A stretch of DNA of 64,000 nucleotides from Streptomyces rapamycinicus NRRL 5491 (GTDB taxonomy: Bacteria > Actinomycetota > Actinomycetes > Streptomycetales > Streptomycetaceae). The DNA is taken from NCBI RefSeq assembly GCF_024298965.1, contig NZ_CP085193.1, positions 3,658,001 through 3,722,000 on the forward strand, in the 5' to 3' direction. The position numbers and the translations under genes were made by a program. Under the pieces are notes generated by a model, which was not told where the DNA came from, searched no databases, and saw only the letters and a program-made list of their open reading frames with translations. Shown in pieces: positions 24,866 through 33,482 of this stretch (positions within the stretch are counted from its first letter, which is position 1; the number at the start of each line of letters is the position of its first letter).

Positions 24866-25651
24866 TCAGCGCACCTCGGAGATCTCCGGGCCCCGCTGCA
24901 GCCGGTCGGCGCCGCCCGCGAACCGCGAGCCCTGCGCCTCGTCCTGCTGCACCCCGTCGGGCACCATCTGCGCGTCGTCCGGCAGCTTGAGGACGATGGG
25001 GTCGCGCGGGGCCATCGGGCCCTCGCCGCGCACCACGACCGTGTCCCGGAAGATCGCTTCCAGGAGGCTGCCGGTCTCGGGCTGCACCGCGCCCTGCCCG
25101 GAGATCACACCGCGCAGGAACCAGCGGGGCCCGTCCACGCCGACGAAGCGGACCACCTGCACACCGTTCTTGCCGTCGGGGAGCTGCACCGGCACCTGGG
25201 CGCGCAGCTCCCAGCCGAGCGGGCCCTCGACCTCGTCCACGATCCCGCCCTGCTGGGTGATGCCGGTGGCGATCTCGTCGCGCACCTCGCCCCAGATGCC
25301 TTCCTTCTTGGGCGCGGCGAACCCCTGGAGCTGCACGGCGCTGTCCCGCAGCACCACGGTCGCGGCGACGATCGCGTCCCCCGCGACCTCCACCCGCAGC
25401 TCCATGCCCTCCACGCCGGGCACGAACAGACCACCGAGGTCCACCCGGCCCTCGCCGGGCTCGCGCACCTCGGACACGTCCCAGGGGCCCTCGGGGCGCG
25501 GGGCCGGCGGCAGGCTCACCCGCCCGCCCTCCACGGGTGCGGCGGTGTCCTCAGCGCCGTCCGCGTCCTCCGCGTCCTCGGCCAACTCGTCGGAGGTCAC
25601 GTCGAGCGACTCGACGTCCTCCTTGCTGCGCTTGCGGCGACGTCCGAACAC
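24866..25651 (-). CDS. DUF3710 family protein
   Basis: 261-residue soluble protein of the actinobacterial DUF3710 family. It begins with a basic segment (GRRRKRSK), then an acidic stretch (residues about 10-35), then a compact domain (about 45-225) containing VDLGGLFVPGVEGMELRVEV and RFVGVDGPRWFLRGVISG. The function is unknown. The GTG at 25651 is chosen because GGAAGGA lies at the right distance and family members start [MV]FGRRRK; it follows the dut stop by a single base, so the two are coupled. Dut and DUF3710 are neighbours in M. tuberculosis too (Rv2697c, Rv2696c, from memory). Confidence 0.88.
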   Translation of the reverse strand: MFGRRRKRSKEDVESLDVTSDELAEDAEDADGAEDTAAPVEGGRVSLPPAPRPEGPWDVSEVREPGEGRVDLGGLFVPGVEGMELRVEVAGDAIVAATVVLRDSAVQLQGFAAPKKEGIWGEVRDEIATGITQQGGIVDEVEGPLGWELRAQVPVQLPDGKNGVQVVRFVGVDGPRWFLRGVISGQGAVQPETGSLLEAIFRDTVVVRGEGPMAPRDPIVLKLPDDAQMVPDGVQQDEAQGSRFAGGADRLQRGPEISEVR

Positions 25652-25652
25652 G

Positions 25653-26168
25653 TCATCGTCCTTCCCGGTCGGAACCGACCGAAGCGTATCCATTCCCACC
25701 CGTTGTGCCGTCCACGGCGGCATGACCGCCGGTGGACCCGAAGCCCCCTTCGGCCCGCGCCGACCCGGGAAGCTCCGCCACCTCCTGGAAGCGCACCTTC
25801 TCGACCTGCTGGACGACCAATTGGGCGATCCGGTCGAAGCGCTCGAACCGCACGCTCTCGCGCGGGTCCAGATTGACCACGATCACCTTGATCTCTCCAC
25901 GGTACCCGGCATCGATGGTCCCCGGGGCATTCACCATGGCGACGCCGCAGCGCGCGGCGAGTCCGGACCGTGGATGCACGAAGGCGGCATACCCCTCCGG
26001 GAGCGCGATAGACACTCCGGTGGGCAGAACCGCGCGCTCCCCGGGGGCCAGCTCGGCGGGCTCGGTGGTGACCAGGTCGGCCCCGGCGTCGCCGGGGTGG
26101 GCGTAGCCGGGGACCGGCACCTCGGGGTCCACCCTGCGGATCAGCACGTCGACGGGGTGCGGGCTCAT
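25653..26168 (-). CDS. dut: Deoxyuridine 5'-triphosphate nucleotidohydrolase (dUTPase)
   Basis: 171-residue trimeric dUTPase. The five family motifs are visible in order: GDAGADLVTTE (motif 1), HPRSGLAARCGV (2), NAPGTIDAGYRGEIKV (3), RFDRIAQLVVQQ (4) and the glycine-rich C-terminal arm AEGGFGSTGGH (5), which closes over the substrate. The enzyme cuts dUTP to dUMP and pyrophosphate, keeping uracil out of DNA and feeding thymidylate synthesis. About 20 residues follow motif 5, a little longer than usual. The ATG overlaps the thioesterase stop by four bases. The long frame open upstream is a shadow of the thioesterase gene. Confidence 0.95.
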   Translation of the reverse strand: MSPHPVDVLIRRVDPEVPVPGYAHPGDAGADLVTTEPAELAPGERAVLPTGVSIALPEGYAAFVHPRSGLAARCGVAMVNAPGTIDAGYRGEIKVIVVNLDPRESVRFERFDRIAQLVVQQVEKVRFQEVAELPGSARAEGGFGSTGGHAAVDGTTGGNGYASVGSDREGR

Positions 26169-26746
26169 GGGTTCACCTCGAAAGCGCGCGCGACCTTCAC
26201 CTGATCCGGATCGGCGAGCGCCGCGTCGATCTCCTCCGCCCGGCCGTTCTCGATGAAGTGGTCGACCCGCACCTCTATGAAGAGGGCCTGCGCCCGCACC
26301 GCGACGGGGCCGTCGGGGGCGTCGATCCGGCCCGTGGCCGAACAGTAGATCTTGCGTCCGTGCACGGCGGCCACCCGCGCCTCCAGGTGGAGCTCGGCGC
26401 CGACCGGCACGGGCCGCAGGAAGTCCGTCTCCAGCCGCCCGGTCACCGCGATCACCCGCTGGAGCCAGTTGAGCGACCCGAGCGTCTCGTCCAGCGCCGC
26501 GGCCAGCACCCCGCCGTGGGCCAGGCCAGGCGCGCCCTGATGGCCGCTGCGCACGGTGAACTCGGCGGTGACGCTCACGCCCTCGCCCGCCCGTGTGGTC
26601 AGCCCCAGGCCGCGCGCCTGGTCGCCGCAGCCGAAGCACTGGTCGTAGTGCGCGCCGAGGGTCTCCCCGGGCGCGGGCGCGTCGGGGTGGCGCACGGGGG
26701 GCTTGGAGGCCTCCGGCGGCGTCAGCCCTGTCGTTCGTCCACTCAC
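26165..26746 (-). CDS. PaaI-family hotdog thioesterase
   Basis: 193-residue single hotdog-fold protein. The catalytic signature is GAPGLAHGGVLAAALDETLGSLNW, where HGG and the D/E before the long helix are the family's active-site residues; a Cys pair CFGCG occurs near residue 37. Such proteins hydrolyse acyl-CoA or acyl-carrier thioesters. The natural substrate is unknown. Its stop overlaps the dut start by four bases, so it leads the thioesterase-dut-DUF3710 operon. It is divergent from the DUF3093 gene. Confidence 0.85.
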   Translation of the reverse strand: MSGRTTGLTPPEASKPPVRHPDAPAPGETLGAHYDQCFGCGDQARGLGLTTRAGEGVSVTAEFTVRSGHQGAPGLAHGGVLAAALDETLGSLNWLQRVIAVTGRLETDFLRPVPVGAELHLEARVAAVHGRKIYCSATGRIDAPDGPVAVRAQALFIEVRVDHFIENGRAEEIDAALADPDQVKVARAFEVNP

Positions 26747-26805
26747 AACGGCTGACCTTACCCGCGAGAACTGTCCGGGTCGGCGGCCATGCCAAGCTGA
26801 TACGC

Positions 26806-27252
26806 ATGCAGCCTTACGACGAACGCCTCAGCGCGCCCCGTTCCTGGTGGTTCATCGCCGTCCTGATGGGCGTCTCAGTGGGGTTGATCATGCTGCCGTT
26901 CGGCACCCTGCCGATGCTCGGCGGGCTGATCGGCGGGGCGGCACTGGCCTGCGTGGCGGTGAGTTCGTACGGCTCGGCGCGGGTGCGCGTGGTGGCGGAC
27001 TCGCTGGTGGCCGGCGAGGCGAAGATCCCGGTGTCGGCACTGGGGACGCCGCAGGTGCTGGACGCCGCCGAGGCGGCCGCCTGGCGGACCTACAAGGCCG
27101 ATCCGCGGGCGTTCATGCTGCTGCGCAGCTACATCCCGACCGCGCTGCGGGTGGAGGTCACCGATCCGGAGGACCCAACACCGTATGTGTATGTGTCCAC
27201 ACGGAATCCGGAGGCGCTCGCCGCCGCGCTCACGGCCGTTCGCTCGGCGTGA
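26806..27252 (+). CDS. DUF3093 family membrane protein
   Basis: 148-residue small membrane protein of the actinobacterial DUF3093 family. Two adjacent hydrophobic segments lie at residues about 14-52 (WWFIAVLMGVSVGLIMLPFG and LGGLIGGAALACVAVSSYG), followed by a soluble domain containing SALGTPQVLDAAEAAAWRTYKADPRAFMLLRSY and YVYVSTRNPEALAAAL. The function is unknown. No ribosome site precedes the ATG and a TGATAC element lies just before it, which suggests a leaderless message. It is divergent from the dut operon, the same arrangement as Rv2698 in M. tuberculosis, from memory. Confidence 0.85.
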   Translation: MQPYDERLSAPRSWWFIAVLMGVSVGLIMLPFGTLPMLGGLIGGAALACVAVSSYGSARVRVVADSLVAGEAKIPVSALGTPQVLDAAEAAAWRTYKADPRAFMLLRSYIPTALRVEVTDPEDPTPYVYVSTRNPEALAAALTAVRSA

Positions 27253-27270
27253 CGGGGGCGCGCGAGGAGC

Positions 27271-27951
27271 TCACTTCTCCAGGGCTACGGGGAGGTCCCA
27301 GGGGATCTGCTTGGCCCGCAGATCCTTGCGGACCTTGCGCGCGAGCTTCTTGGTGTCGCGCCGGTTCATCGCGGCTCCCACGGCCGCGCCGACCATGAAG
27401 GGCGCCAGGGACGGCATGTTCCGGAAGCTGCGTCTGAGGACCTGCTGCCGCAGCTCGCGCTTCATCTGGACGCCGAGAGCCGCGTTGACGGTCGCCGGCT
27501 GGGCGACGTCGATACCGCGCTCCTCGGCCCAGGCGCCGAGGTAGGCGACGGCGCGCTGACGCGTGGAGCCGGGCGCGCGCACCCCGTAGACCTCGTGCAG
27601 CTCGGCGATCAGCTTGAACTCTATGGAGGCCACGCCGACGATCTCGGCGGCCAGCTCGGTGGGCATGGCGGGCGGGGCCGGCAGCATCGCCGCGGCACCG
27701 ACGCCCGCGCCCACTGTGGCGGTGCCGCCCGCGGCACCGGCCACCAGCTTGTCCGCGAGCTCTTCGGGGCCCAGCCCGGGGAACTGCTTGCGCAGCGTCG
27801 CGAGATCGCGGACAGCGATACGTGGAGCGTTCGCGATGATCCGGTCGGCGACCGCGTAGACCCCCGCTCTCGCGCGCTCACCGCCTCGTCGCACACCACG
27901 GCCGACAGCGGTCGCGAGCGAGGCCACCCGGCCTCGCCCGGTCTCGTTCAT
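27271..27951 (-). CDS. Hypothetical Gly/Ala-rich protein, possibly EcsC-like
   Basis: 226-residue protein with a basic N-terminus, Gly/Ala-rich hydrophobic stretches around residues 70-100 (VAGAAGGTATVGAGVGAAAMLPAPP) and 185-200 (FMVGAAVGAAMNRR), and a basic C-terminus. The segment AEIVGVASIEFKLIAELHEVYG recalls EcsC-type proteins, but I am not sure. Starts at 27951 (ATG) or 27972 (GTG) are both possible. It converges on the DUF3093 gene with only 18 bases between, and its 5' end lies 35 bases from the DUF4193 stop, so those two may share a transcript. Confidence 0.55.
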   Translation of the reverse strand: MNETGRGRVASLATAVGRGVRRGGERARAGVYAVADRIIANAPRIAVRDLATLRKQFPGLGPEELADKLVAGAAGGTATVGAGVGAAAMLPAPPAMPTELAAEIVGVASIEFKLIAELHEVYGVRAPGSTRQRAVAYLGAWAEERGIDVAQPATVNAALGVQMKRELRQQVLRRSFRNMPSLAPFMVGAAVGAAMNRRDTKKLARKVRKDLRAKQIPWDLPVALEK

Positions 27952-27986
27952 GTCGTCGTGTTCCACCTCCACGCCGACCCCGCGGC

Positions 27987-28289
27987 TCAGGCCGCGCAGT
28001 CGCGGCAGATCGGCTGGCCGTTCTTGGTCTCGGCGGCCAGCTGGCTGCGGTGGTGCACGAGGAAGCAGCTCATGCAGGTGAACTCGTCGGCCTGGCGGGG
28101 CAGGACCCGGACGGACAACTCCTCGTTGGAGAGGTCCGCGCCGGGTAGCTCCAGGCCCTCGGCCTGCTCGAACTCATCCACGTCGACGGTGGACGCGGAC
28201 TTGTCGTTCCGCCGGGCCTTCAGTTCCTCGATGCTGTCCTCGTTGACGTCATCGTCGGTCTTGCGTGGGGTGTCGTAATCCGTTGCCAT
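27987..28289 (-). CDS. DUF4193 family protein with a zinc-ribbon-like end
   Basis: 100-residue acidic protein of the actinobacterial DUF4193 family. It starts MATDYDTPRKTDDDVNEDS and ends with a two-CxxC pattern, CMSC...CRDC, with HH between, which would bind zinc. Family members (Rv2699c in M. tuberculosis, from memory) are highly conserved and probably essential, but of unknown role; the shape suggests a small RNA polymerase- or nucleic acid-binding protein. The ATG at 28289 is followed by the conserved start. The upstream region contains three GTGA/TCAC palindromes. Confidence 0.9.
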   Translation of the reverse strand: MATDYDTPRKTDDDVNEDSIEELKARRNDKSASTVDVDEFEQAEGLELPGADLSNEELSVRVLPRQADEFTCMSCFLVHHRSQLAAETKNGQPICRDCAA

Positions 28290-28695
28290 GTTTGTCTCCC
28301 CCTCTGGGTGTCTGTGGTGTCTCCAGCGCACGTAACGCGTGAGAGGCCGGACTTGTGCCCGACCCGAGGCGGAGATTTTGCCTCACATCAAGGTCTGTTA
28401 CTCAATCGACACCCAACCGCACCCCTGAAGAGGTGATCGGGTTGGATGGCCATCGGGACCGTACACGGTCCGAATGTCGCACTCACATGCGCCATGACGT
28501 GTACTTCCCGTGATCACGGCCCCTGAAAACCCGGATTTTCCCGGCTTTCCGTCAACCGTGACGATCACACAGAGTATATGGCCGGAAAATCGCCCATGTG
28601 ATCGATCACACACCCTACATCGGGTGGGCGGATCACGAAAATTCCGCCCAAAGCGAACACATCCCGGCGGAACCCCGGCCGCGCGCTCTCCGACC
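28290..28695. other. Intergenic region upstream of the DUF4193 gene
   Basis: A 406-base gap between the DUF4193 start and the CutS stop, both on the minus strand. It is AT-richer than its surroundings, notably at 28360-28400 and 28500-28660. It holds the palindrome cluster described separately and no credible gene. Confidence 0.6.
28508..28610. promoter_or_regulatory. Three GTGA..TCAC palindromes upstream of DUF4193
   Basis: CCGTGATCACGG (28508-28519), GTGACGATCAC (28558-28568) and TGTGATCGATCACA (28597-28610) are palindromic and share the GTGA/TCAC half-site, with centres about 50 and 40 bases apart. They look like binding sites for one dimeric regulator. The third resembles a CRP-type site but with a four-base instead of a six-base spacer. 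Confidence 0.45.
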
Positions 28696-29943
28696 TCACA
28701 CCGGCAGCACCACCCGCATCACCAGGCCGCCTCCCTCGCGCGGCTCCGCCGCGATGCGGCCGCCGTGGGCGCGCGCCACCGAGCGCGCGATCGACAGCCC
28801 GAGGCCGACGCCCTTGTCGCTGCCGGTGCGCTCCGTACGGAGCCTGCGGAATGGCTCGAAGATGTTGTCCATCTCGTAGGCGGGGACCACCGGGCCGGTG
28901 TTCGCGACCACCAGCACGGCCTGGCCCTGCCGGCTCTCGGTGGTGACCTCCACCCAGCCGTCCTGTGCCACGTTGTACCGCACCGCGTTCTGGACCAGGT
29001 TCAGGGCGATCCGCTCCAGCAGCACCCCGTTGCCCTGGACCACCGCGGGGGCGCGCTGTCCGCGCAGCTCCACGCCCTTGTCCTCCGCCTCCGCCCGCAC
29101 CTGCTCCAGCGCCTGGGAGGCCACCTCGGCGAGATCCACCGGCTTGCGGTCGACGATCTCGTTGTCGCTGCGGGCCAGCAACAGCAGGCCCTCCACCAGC
29201 TGCTCGCTGCGCTCGTTGGTGGCCAGCAGGGTCTTGCCCAGCTGGGTCAGCTCCGGGGACGCCTGCGGGTCCGAGAGCTGCACCTCCAGCAGGGTGCGGT
29301 TGATCGCCAGCGGCGTGCGCAGCTCGTGCGAGGCGTTGGCGACGAACCGCTGCTGGGCGGTGAACGCCCGGTCCAGGCGCTCCAGCATCTCGTCGAAGGT
29401 GTCGGCGAGCTCCTTGAGCTCGTCGTCCGGGCCGTCCAGCTCGATCCGGCGGGACAGGTCCGAGCCCGCCACCTGGCGCGCGGTCCGGGTGATCCGGCCG
29501 AGCGGCGAGAGCACCCGTCCGGCCATCGCGTAGCCGAAGGCGAAGGCGATCACGGACAGACCCAGGAGGGCTATCAGGGAGCGGCGCAGCAGCCCGTCGA
29601 GGGCCAGCTGGCGCTGCTCCTTCATACAGGTGTTCAGGACCGCGTTGAACTGGTCGGGGCTGCTCTGGCCGATGATCTCGGGGCAGGTGTTGTTGGTCGG
29701 CTGGACACTGCCGCCGACCAGCTTGAACGGCAGCTCGTTGCCGACGTGCAGGGCCTGGGCGGCCAGCAGGTAGATGATCGTCAGCAGCACCACCCCGGCG
29801 ATCAGGAACATCCCGCCGTACAGCAGGGTGAGCCGTATCCGGATCGTGGGGCGCAGCCAGGGGTTGGGGCGCGAGCCGGCCTGCGGGTCCCAGCTGGGCT
29901 TGGGCGGCACCGTCGGCGGCAGCGGGGTCGGAGTCGTCGCCAT
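28696..29943 (-). CDS. cutS: CutS sensor histidine kinase
   Basis: 415-residue sensor kinase. A Pro-rich cytoplasmic N-terminus precedes membrane segment 1 (about 40-62), an extracytoplasmic sensor loop (about 63-120), membrane segment 2 (121-140), a HAMP domain, a dimerisation domain with phosphoacceptor H206 in ASHELRTPLA, and a GHKL ATPase ending near 410. The sensor loop has exactly two cysteines, C87 and C106; I recall that conserved cysteines in the CutS sensor are linked to disulfide or secretion stress. The gene is seven bases downstream of cutR. In S. lividans cutRS affects copper tolerance and antibiotic production. Confidence 0.9.
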   Translation of the reverse strand: MATTPTPLPPTVPPKPSWDPQAGSRPNPWLRPTIRIRLTLLYGGMFLIAGVVLLTIIYLLAAQALHVGNELPFKLVGGSVQPTNNTCPEIIGQSSPDQFNAVLNTCMKEQRQLALDGLLRRSLIALLGLSVIAFAFGYAMAGRVLSPLGRITRTARQVAGSDLSRRIELDGPDDELKELADTFDEMLERLDRAFTAQQRFVANASHELRTPLAINRTLLEVQLSDPQASPELTQLGKTLLATNERSEQLVEGLLLLARSDNEIVDRKPVDLAEVASQALEQVRAEAEDKGVELRGQRAPAVVQGNGVLLERIALNLVQNAVRYNVAQDGWVEVTTESRQGQAVLVVANTGPVVPAYEMDNIFEPFRRLRTERTGSDKGVGLGLSIARSVARAHGGRIAAEPREGGGLVMRVVLPV

Positions 29944-29949
29944 GCCCGA

Positions 29950-30603
29950 TCAGATCCGGTAACCCGAGCCGGGGACGGTGACGATCACCGCGGGCTCGCC
30001 CAGCTTGCGGCGCAGGGTCATCACGGTCACCCGCACCACGTTGGTGAACGGGTCGGTGTTCTCGTCCCAGGCCTTCTCCAGCAGCTGCTCCGCGGAGACC
30101 ACGGCGCCCTCGCTGCGCAGGAGCACCTCCAGCACCGCGAACTCCTTGGGCGCCAGCTGGATCTCCTTGCCGTCCCGGAACACCTCACGGCGGTTGGGGT
30201 CCAGCTTGATCCCGGCGCGCTCGAGGACGGGCGGCAGGGCCACGGTCGTCCGGCGGCCGAGCGCCCGGACGCGCGCGATCAGTTCGCTGAAGGCGAAGGG
30301 CTTGGGCAGATAGTCGTCCGCGCCGATCTCCAGGCCCTCCACCCGGTCGCTGACGTCGCCGGAGGCGGTGAGCATCAGCACACGGGTGGGGATGCCGAGT
30401 TCGACGATCTTGCGGCAGACGTCGTCGCCGTGCACGAGGGGCAGGTCCCGGTCGAGGACGACGACGTCATAGTCGTTGACGGCGATCCGCTCCAGGGCGG
30501 CGGCCCCGTCATACACGACGTCGACGGCCATGGCCTCCCGGCGTAGTCCGGTGGCCACCGCATCGGCGAGCAGCTGCTCGTCCTCGACGACGAGTACGCG
30601 CAC
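29950..30603 (-). CDS. cutR: CutR response regulator
   Basis: 217-residue OmpR-family regulator. The receiver (1-115) has the acidic triad EDE at 7-9, phosphoaspartate D51 in VLDRDLPL, T in MLTASG and K in PKPFAF; the winged-helix domain (about 125-217) ends VVRVTVMTLRRKLGEPAVIVTVPGSGYRI. The start is a GTG at 30603 with GGAAGGA upstream, matching the conserved MRVLVVEDEQ. CutR acts with CutS, the next gene. The upstream gap holds its promoter and that of the divergent 57-residue gene. Confidence 0.92.
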   Translation of the reverse strand: MRVLVVEDEQLLADAVATGLRREAMAVDVVYDGAAALERIAVNDYDVVVLDRDLPLVHGDDVCRKIVELGIPTRVLMLTASGDVSDRVEGLEIGADDYLPKPFAFSELIARVRALGRRTTVALPPVLERAGIKLDPNRREVFRDGKEIQLAPKEFAVLEVLLRSEGAVVSAEQLLEKAWDENTDPFTNVVRVTVMTLRRKLGEPAVIVTVPGSGYRI

Positions 30604-30965
30604 GTCGTTGGTCCTTCCTCGATTGCCGCAGTGGGCGGGATGATCTCGCCGAACTCGATGGGTGTTCGGCGCCTCCATCCTGCCTCGAAGTCTCATAAAC
30701 CGGCGGTAAGAGGGTCGCCGCGGGATCCCGGGCGCGGATCATGGCCGGGGCGGAGGGGCCCGCGGCGGCCGGAACACCGAATTCAGATTTCTTTCGGGTC
30801 CGGAGGTTTCCCCCGAAGACGGGGTGGGGAGGACGACTGCACACCCGCGATCACGCCCTGTCCCCGGCATATCTGGCTGGCATTGCCGTCGGCAGGGGCC
30901 ACTCACGTGATCAACCCGCCGTCGGCACACCCCCGTGCCACCGACCCACGACGAGGGGGCGCAAC
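30604..30965. other. Divergent promoter region between cutR and the 57-residue gene
   Basis: No gene is supported. Two copies of the motif GCCGTCGGCA (30884-30893 and 30918-30927), 34 bases apart, lie just upstream of the small plus-strand gene and could be regulatory. The left part contains an AT-rich patch (TCATAAACC at about 30694) that may hold the cutR promoter. Confidence 0.45.
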
Positions 30966-31139
30966 ATGGACGCGTTCACCGCAGGCATTCTGCAGCGCAT
31001 AGAGAACACCAAGTCCGATCTCATTCGCGCCCGTGAGACGGGCGACGACTTTCTTGTGGACGTGGAGCAGTCGGAGCTGGAAGACCTCCGCCGCCTCGCC
31101 GCCGAGCACGGCGTCGAAGTAAGCGCCTCGTTTGCTTGA
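30966..31139 (+). CDS. Small conserved-looking 57-residue protein
   Basis: A 57-residue protein, MDAFTAGILQRIENTKSDL at the start, with a good GAGGGGG ribosome site. It is strongly charged, with a helical pattern of Leu at regular spacing and paired Arg/Glu, and has no membrane segment or cysteine. Composition is that of a real gene (third-position GC bias). It ends 107 bases before a perfect terminator. I know similar short proteins in Streptomyces but no function. Isolated between cutR and the suhB-like gene. Confidence 0.65.
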   Translation: MDAFTAGILQRIENTKSDLIRARETGDDFLVDVEQSELEDLRRLAAEHGVEVSASFA

Positions 31140-31246
31140 TCCCTTGTGGATTCCGGACCCGATCCAGATCCGGATTCCATGTGACCGTGTGACCGATTCC
31201 CAATCACCGCCGGATGGTGATCCAGAAAACATCCGGTAACCACGCC

Positions 31247-31283
31247 GAAGCGCCCCGGTGTCCTCGTGACACCGGGGCGCTTC
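31247..31283. terminator. Bidirectional terminator between the 57-residue gene and suhB
   Basis: GAAGCGCCCCGGTGTC (31247-31262) pairs perfectly with GACACCGGGGCGCTTC (31268-31283) around the five-base loop CTCGT: a 16-bp stem between convergent genes. Confidence 0.9.
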
Positions 31284-31312
31284 CGGGTATGTGGACGGGC
31301 CCGGGGCGGGAT

Positions 31313-32113
31313 TCAGTCGTGCCAGGCGCCCAGGTCGTCCAGAAGCCCCCGCAGCGGCTCGAAAAGGCCGGGTGCGGCCGCGATGGTCAGCTCGGTGGAG
31401 GCCGGGACGCCCGGCCGCCCTCCGGTCAGCGCGCCCGCCTCGCGCGCTATGAGCGCACCGGCCGCGAAGTCCCAGGGGTTGAGCCCGCGCTCGTAGTAGC
31501 CGTTGAGCCGGCCGCAGGCCACATCGCACAGATCGATGGCGGCCGATCCGCCGCGCCGGATGTCCCGCACCCGCGGCAGCACCCCGCCCAGCACCCTGGC
31601 CTGCCCGATGCGGCGCTCGCGCACGTACCCGAAGCCGGTGCCGATCAGCGACTCCTCGAGCGGGGCCGCGGGGCGGCAGTGCACCTGCTCCGCGTTCCGC
31701 CAGGCGCCCTGGCCCAGGACCGCGTGGAAGGTCTCGCCGCGCACCGGGGCGATCACCACCCCGACGACCGCCTCGCCGTCCTTCTCGGCGGCGATGCTGA
31801 CCGCCCACGACGGCAGGCCGTAGAGGTAGTTCACGGTGCCGTCGAGCGGGTCGATCACCCAGCGCACCCCGCTGCTGCCCTCGCTGCTGGAGCCCTCCTC
31901 CCCCAGCACTCCGTCCCGTGGGCGGCGGCGGGCGAGGAGGTCGGTGATCAGCTTCTCGGCGGCGATGTCCATCTCGGTGACGACGTCGATCGGGCTGGTC
32001 TTGGTGGCCGCCACCCCGAGGTCGGCCGGGCGGCCGTCGCGCAGCAGGTCCGCCGCACCGCGGGCGGCCTCCAGCGCCGTCTCGAGGAGTTCGGTCATGA
32101 GCGGGTCGGTCAT
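31313..32113 (-). CDS. suhB: Inositol monophosphatase family protein
   Basis: 266-residue Mg2+-dependent phosphatase of the IMPase family. Motifs are visible: GEEGSS (metal site 1), WVIDPLDGTVNYLYG (DPxDGTxN) and ERGLNPWDFAAG (WDxAAG). It hydrolyses myo-inositol 1-phosphate or a related sugar phosphate; actinobacteria need inositol for mycothiol and phosphatidylinositol. The ATG at 32113 is chosen since AAGGAG precedes it at the right spacing; a second ATG lies 15 bases on, and a long open frame upstream is not coding. The corresponding gene in M. tuberculosis is suhB (Rv2701c, from memory). It lies 98 bases after the ferrochelatase gene, on the same strand. Confidence 0.92.
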   Translation of the reverse strand: MTDPLMTELLETALEAARGAADLLRDGRPADLGVAATKTSPIDVVTEMDIAAEKLITDLLARRRPRDGVLGEEGSSSEGSSGVRWVIDPLDGTVNYLYGLPSWAVSIAAEKDGEAVVGVVIAPVRGETFHAVLGQGAWRNAEQVHCRPAAPLEESLIGTGFGYVRERRIGQARVLGGVLPRVRDIRRGGSAAIDLCDVACGRLNGYYERGLNPWDFAAGALIAREAGALTGGRPGVPASTELTIAAAPGLFEPLRGLLDDLGAWHD

Positions 32114-32211
32114 CGTGCTCCTTAGCGGATTGCCCGGAGGGGCGAGCGGCGGTGGCGGGCCGGGACGGCGGGCGCGATCGGTCGGAGCCCGGGGCGTGAG
32201 TGCGGGCGCGG

Positions 32212-33363
32212 TCAGTCGGCGCCCGCGGCGGCGGGGCGCGGCGACCGGGCCGGGCAGCAGCCCACCGGGCACACGTCATGGCTCGGGCCGAGGGCACCCA
32301 GGGCGCAGCGCTCCGGGGCGGCCGCCGCCCGGCCCTCGGCGAGGCGCTCGGTGGCCGCGCGCTCCAGCACCAGATCGCGCACGCACGCGGCGAACCGCGG
32401 ATCGGCCCCGACCGTCGAGGCGCGGGAGACCGGCAGGCCCAGCTCGGCGGCCTTGGCCGTGGCCTCGGTGTCGAGGTCGTACTTGACTTCCATATGGTCC
32501 GAGACGAAGCCGATCGGGACCATGACGACGGCGGCCGCGCCCTCGCCGTGCAGCTCCTCGAGGTGATCGCAGATGTCCGGCTCCAGCCAGGGGATGTGCG
32601 GGGCGCCGCTGCGCGACTGGTAGACCAGCCGCCAGGGGCGCTCGACACCGGTCTCCTCGCGCACCGCGTCCGCGATCAGCCGGGCGACATCGAGGTGCTG
32701 GGCGACGTACGCGCCGCCCTCCCCGTCCTCGGTGTGCGCCTGCTCCGGGCCCGAGGTGTCGGCCGCGGCGGTCGGGATGGAGTGGGTGGTGAAGGCGAGG
32801 TGGGCCCCGGCCCGCCGGTCCTCGGGCAGCTCCGCGAGGGCGGCCAGCGTGGTGTCCACCATGGGCCGCACGAAGCCGGGGTGGTTGAAGTAGTGCCGCA
32901 GCTTGTCGACGCGCGGCAGCGGCAGGCCCTCGCCCTCCAGGGCGGCCAGGGCGTCCGCCAGGTTCTCGCGGTACTGCCGGCAGCCCGAGTACGAGGCGTA
33001 GGCGCTGGTGGCCAGCACCAGGATCCGGCGGTGGCCGTCGGCGGCCATCTCGCGCAGGGTGTCGGTCAGATACGGCGCCCAGTTGCGATTGCCCCAGTAG
33101 ACCGGCAGGTCCAGGCCGTGCTCGGTGAAGTCCTTGCGCAGCGCGTGCAGCAGTTCGCGGTTCTGCGCGTTGATCGGGCTGACCCCGCCGAAGAGGAAGT
33201 AGTGCCGGCCGACCTCCTTCAGCCGCTCGCGGGGGATGCCCCGCCCACGCGTGACGTTCTCCAGGAACGGCACGACGTCATCGGGGCCCTCCGGACCGCC
33301 GAAGGAGAGCAACAGCAGTGCGTCATAGGGGTCGGGGGCAGGCTGTACTGACTGATCCGGCAT
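32212..33363 (-). CDS. hemH: Ferrochelatase (coproporphyrin ferrochelatase, CpfC type)
   Basis: 383-residue iron chelatase that inserts Fe2+ into a porphyrin. Family motifs include [26 protein letters not shown] near the start, [10 protein letters not shown] at 59-68 and the catalytic histidine H194 in THSIP. In actinobacteria the enzyme acts on coproporphyrin III, with decarboxylation later. The C-terminal end DVCPVGCC (C365, C369, C370), together with further cysteines near 329 and 351, fits the [2Fe-2S]-binding tail of actinobacterial ferrochelatases. The last dozen residues are an Ala/Pro-rich tail. Divergent from the MFS gene, 119 bases away. Confidence 0.95.
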   Translation of the reverse strand: MPDQSVQPAPDPYDALLLLSFGGPEGPDDVVPFLENVTRGRGIPRERLKEVGRHYFLFGGVSPINAQNRELLHALRKDFTEHGLDLPVYWGNRNWAPYLTDTLREMAADGHRRILVLATSAYASYSGCRQYRENLADALAALEGEGLPLPRVDKLRHYFNHPGFVRPMVDTTLAALAELPEDRRAGAHLAFTTHSIPTAAADTSGPEQAHTEDGEGGAYVAQHLDVARLIADAVREETGVERPWRLVYQSRSGAPHIPWLEPDICDHLEELHGEGAAAVVMVPIGFVSDHMEVKYDLDTEATAKAAELGLPVSRASTVGADPRFAACVRDLVLERAATERLAEGRAAAAPERCALGALGPSHDVCPVGCCPARSPRPAAAGAD

Positions 33364-33482
33364 GTTTCCGATCCTGCCACCCGCCGCTGACGGGCGGGAA
33401 ACGGCCCTGCGCGAACCGGGTCCGGGCCCGTAATCTGTATCAGCGCTCGACGATCCTTACCCTGCTCACGGCGGAGACTGCC

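Noticed and set aside
28597..28610. Canonical CRP site
   Set aside because: TGTGA and TCACA are four bases apart instead of six, so it does not fit the consensus spacing.
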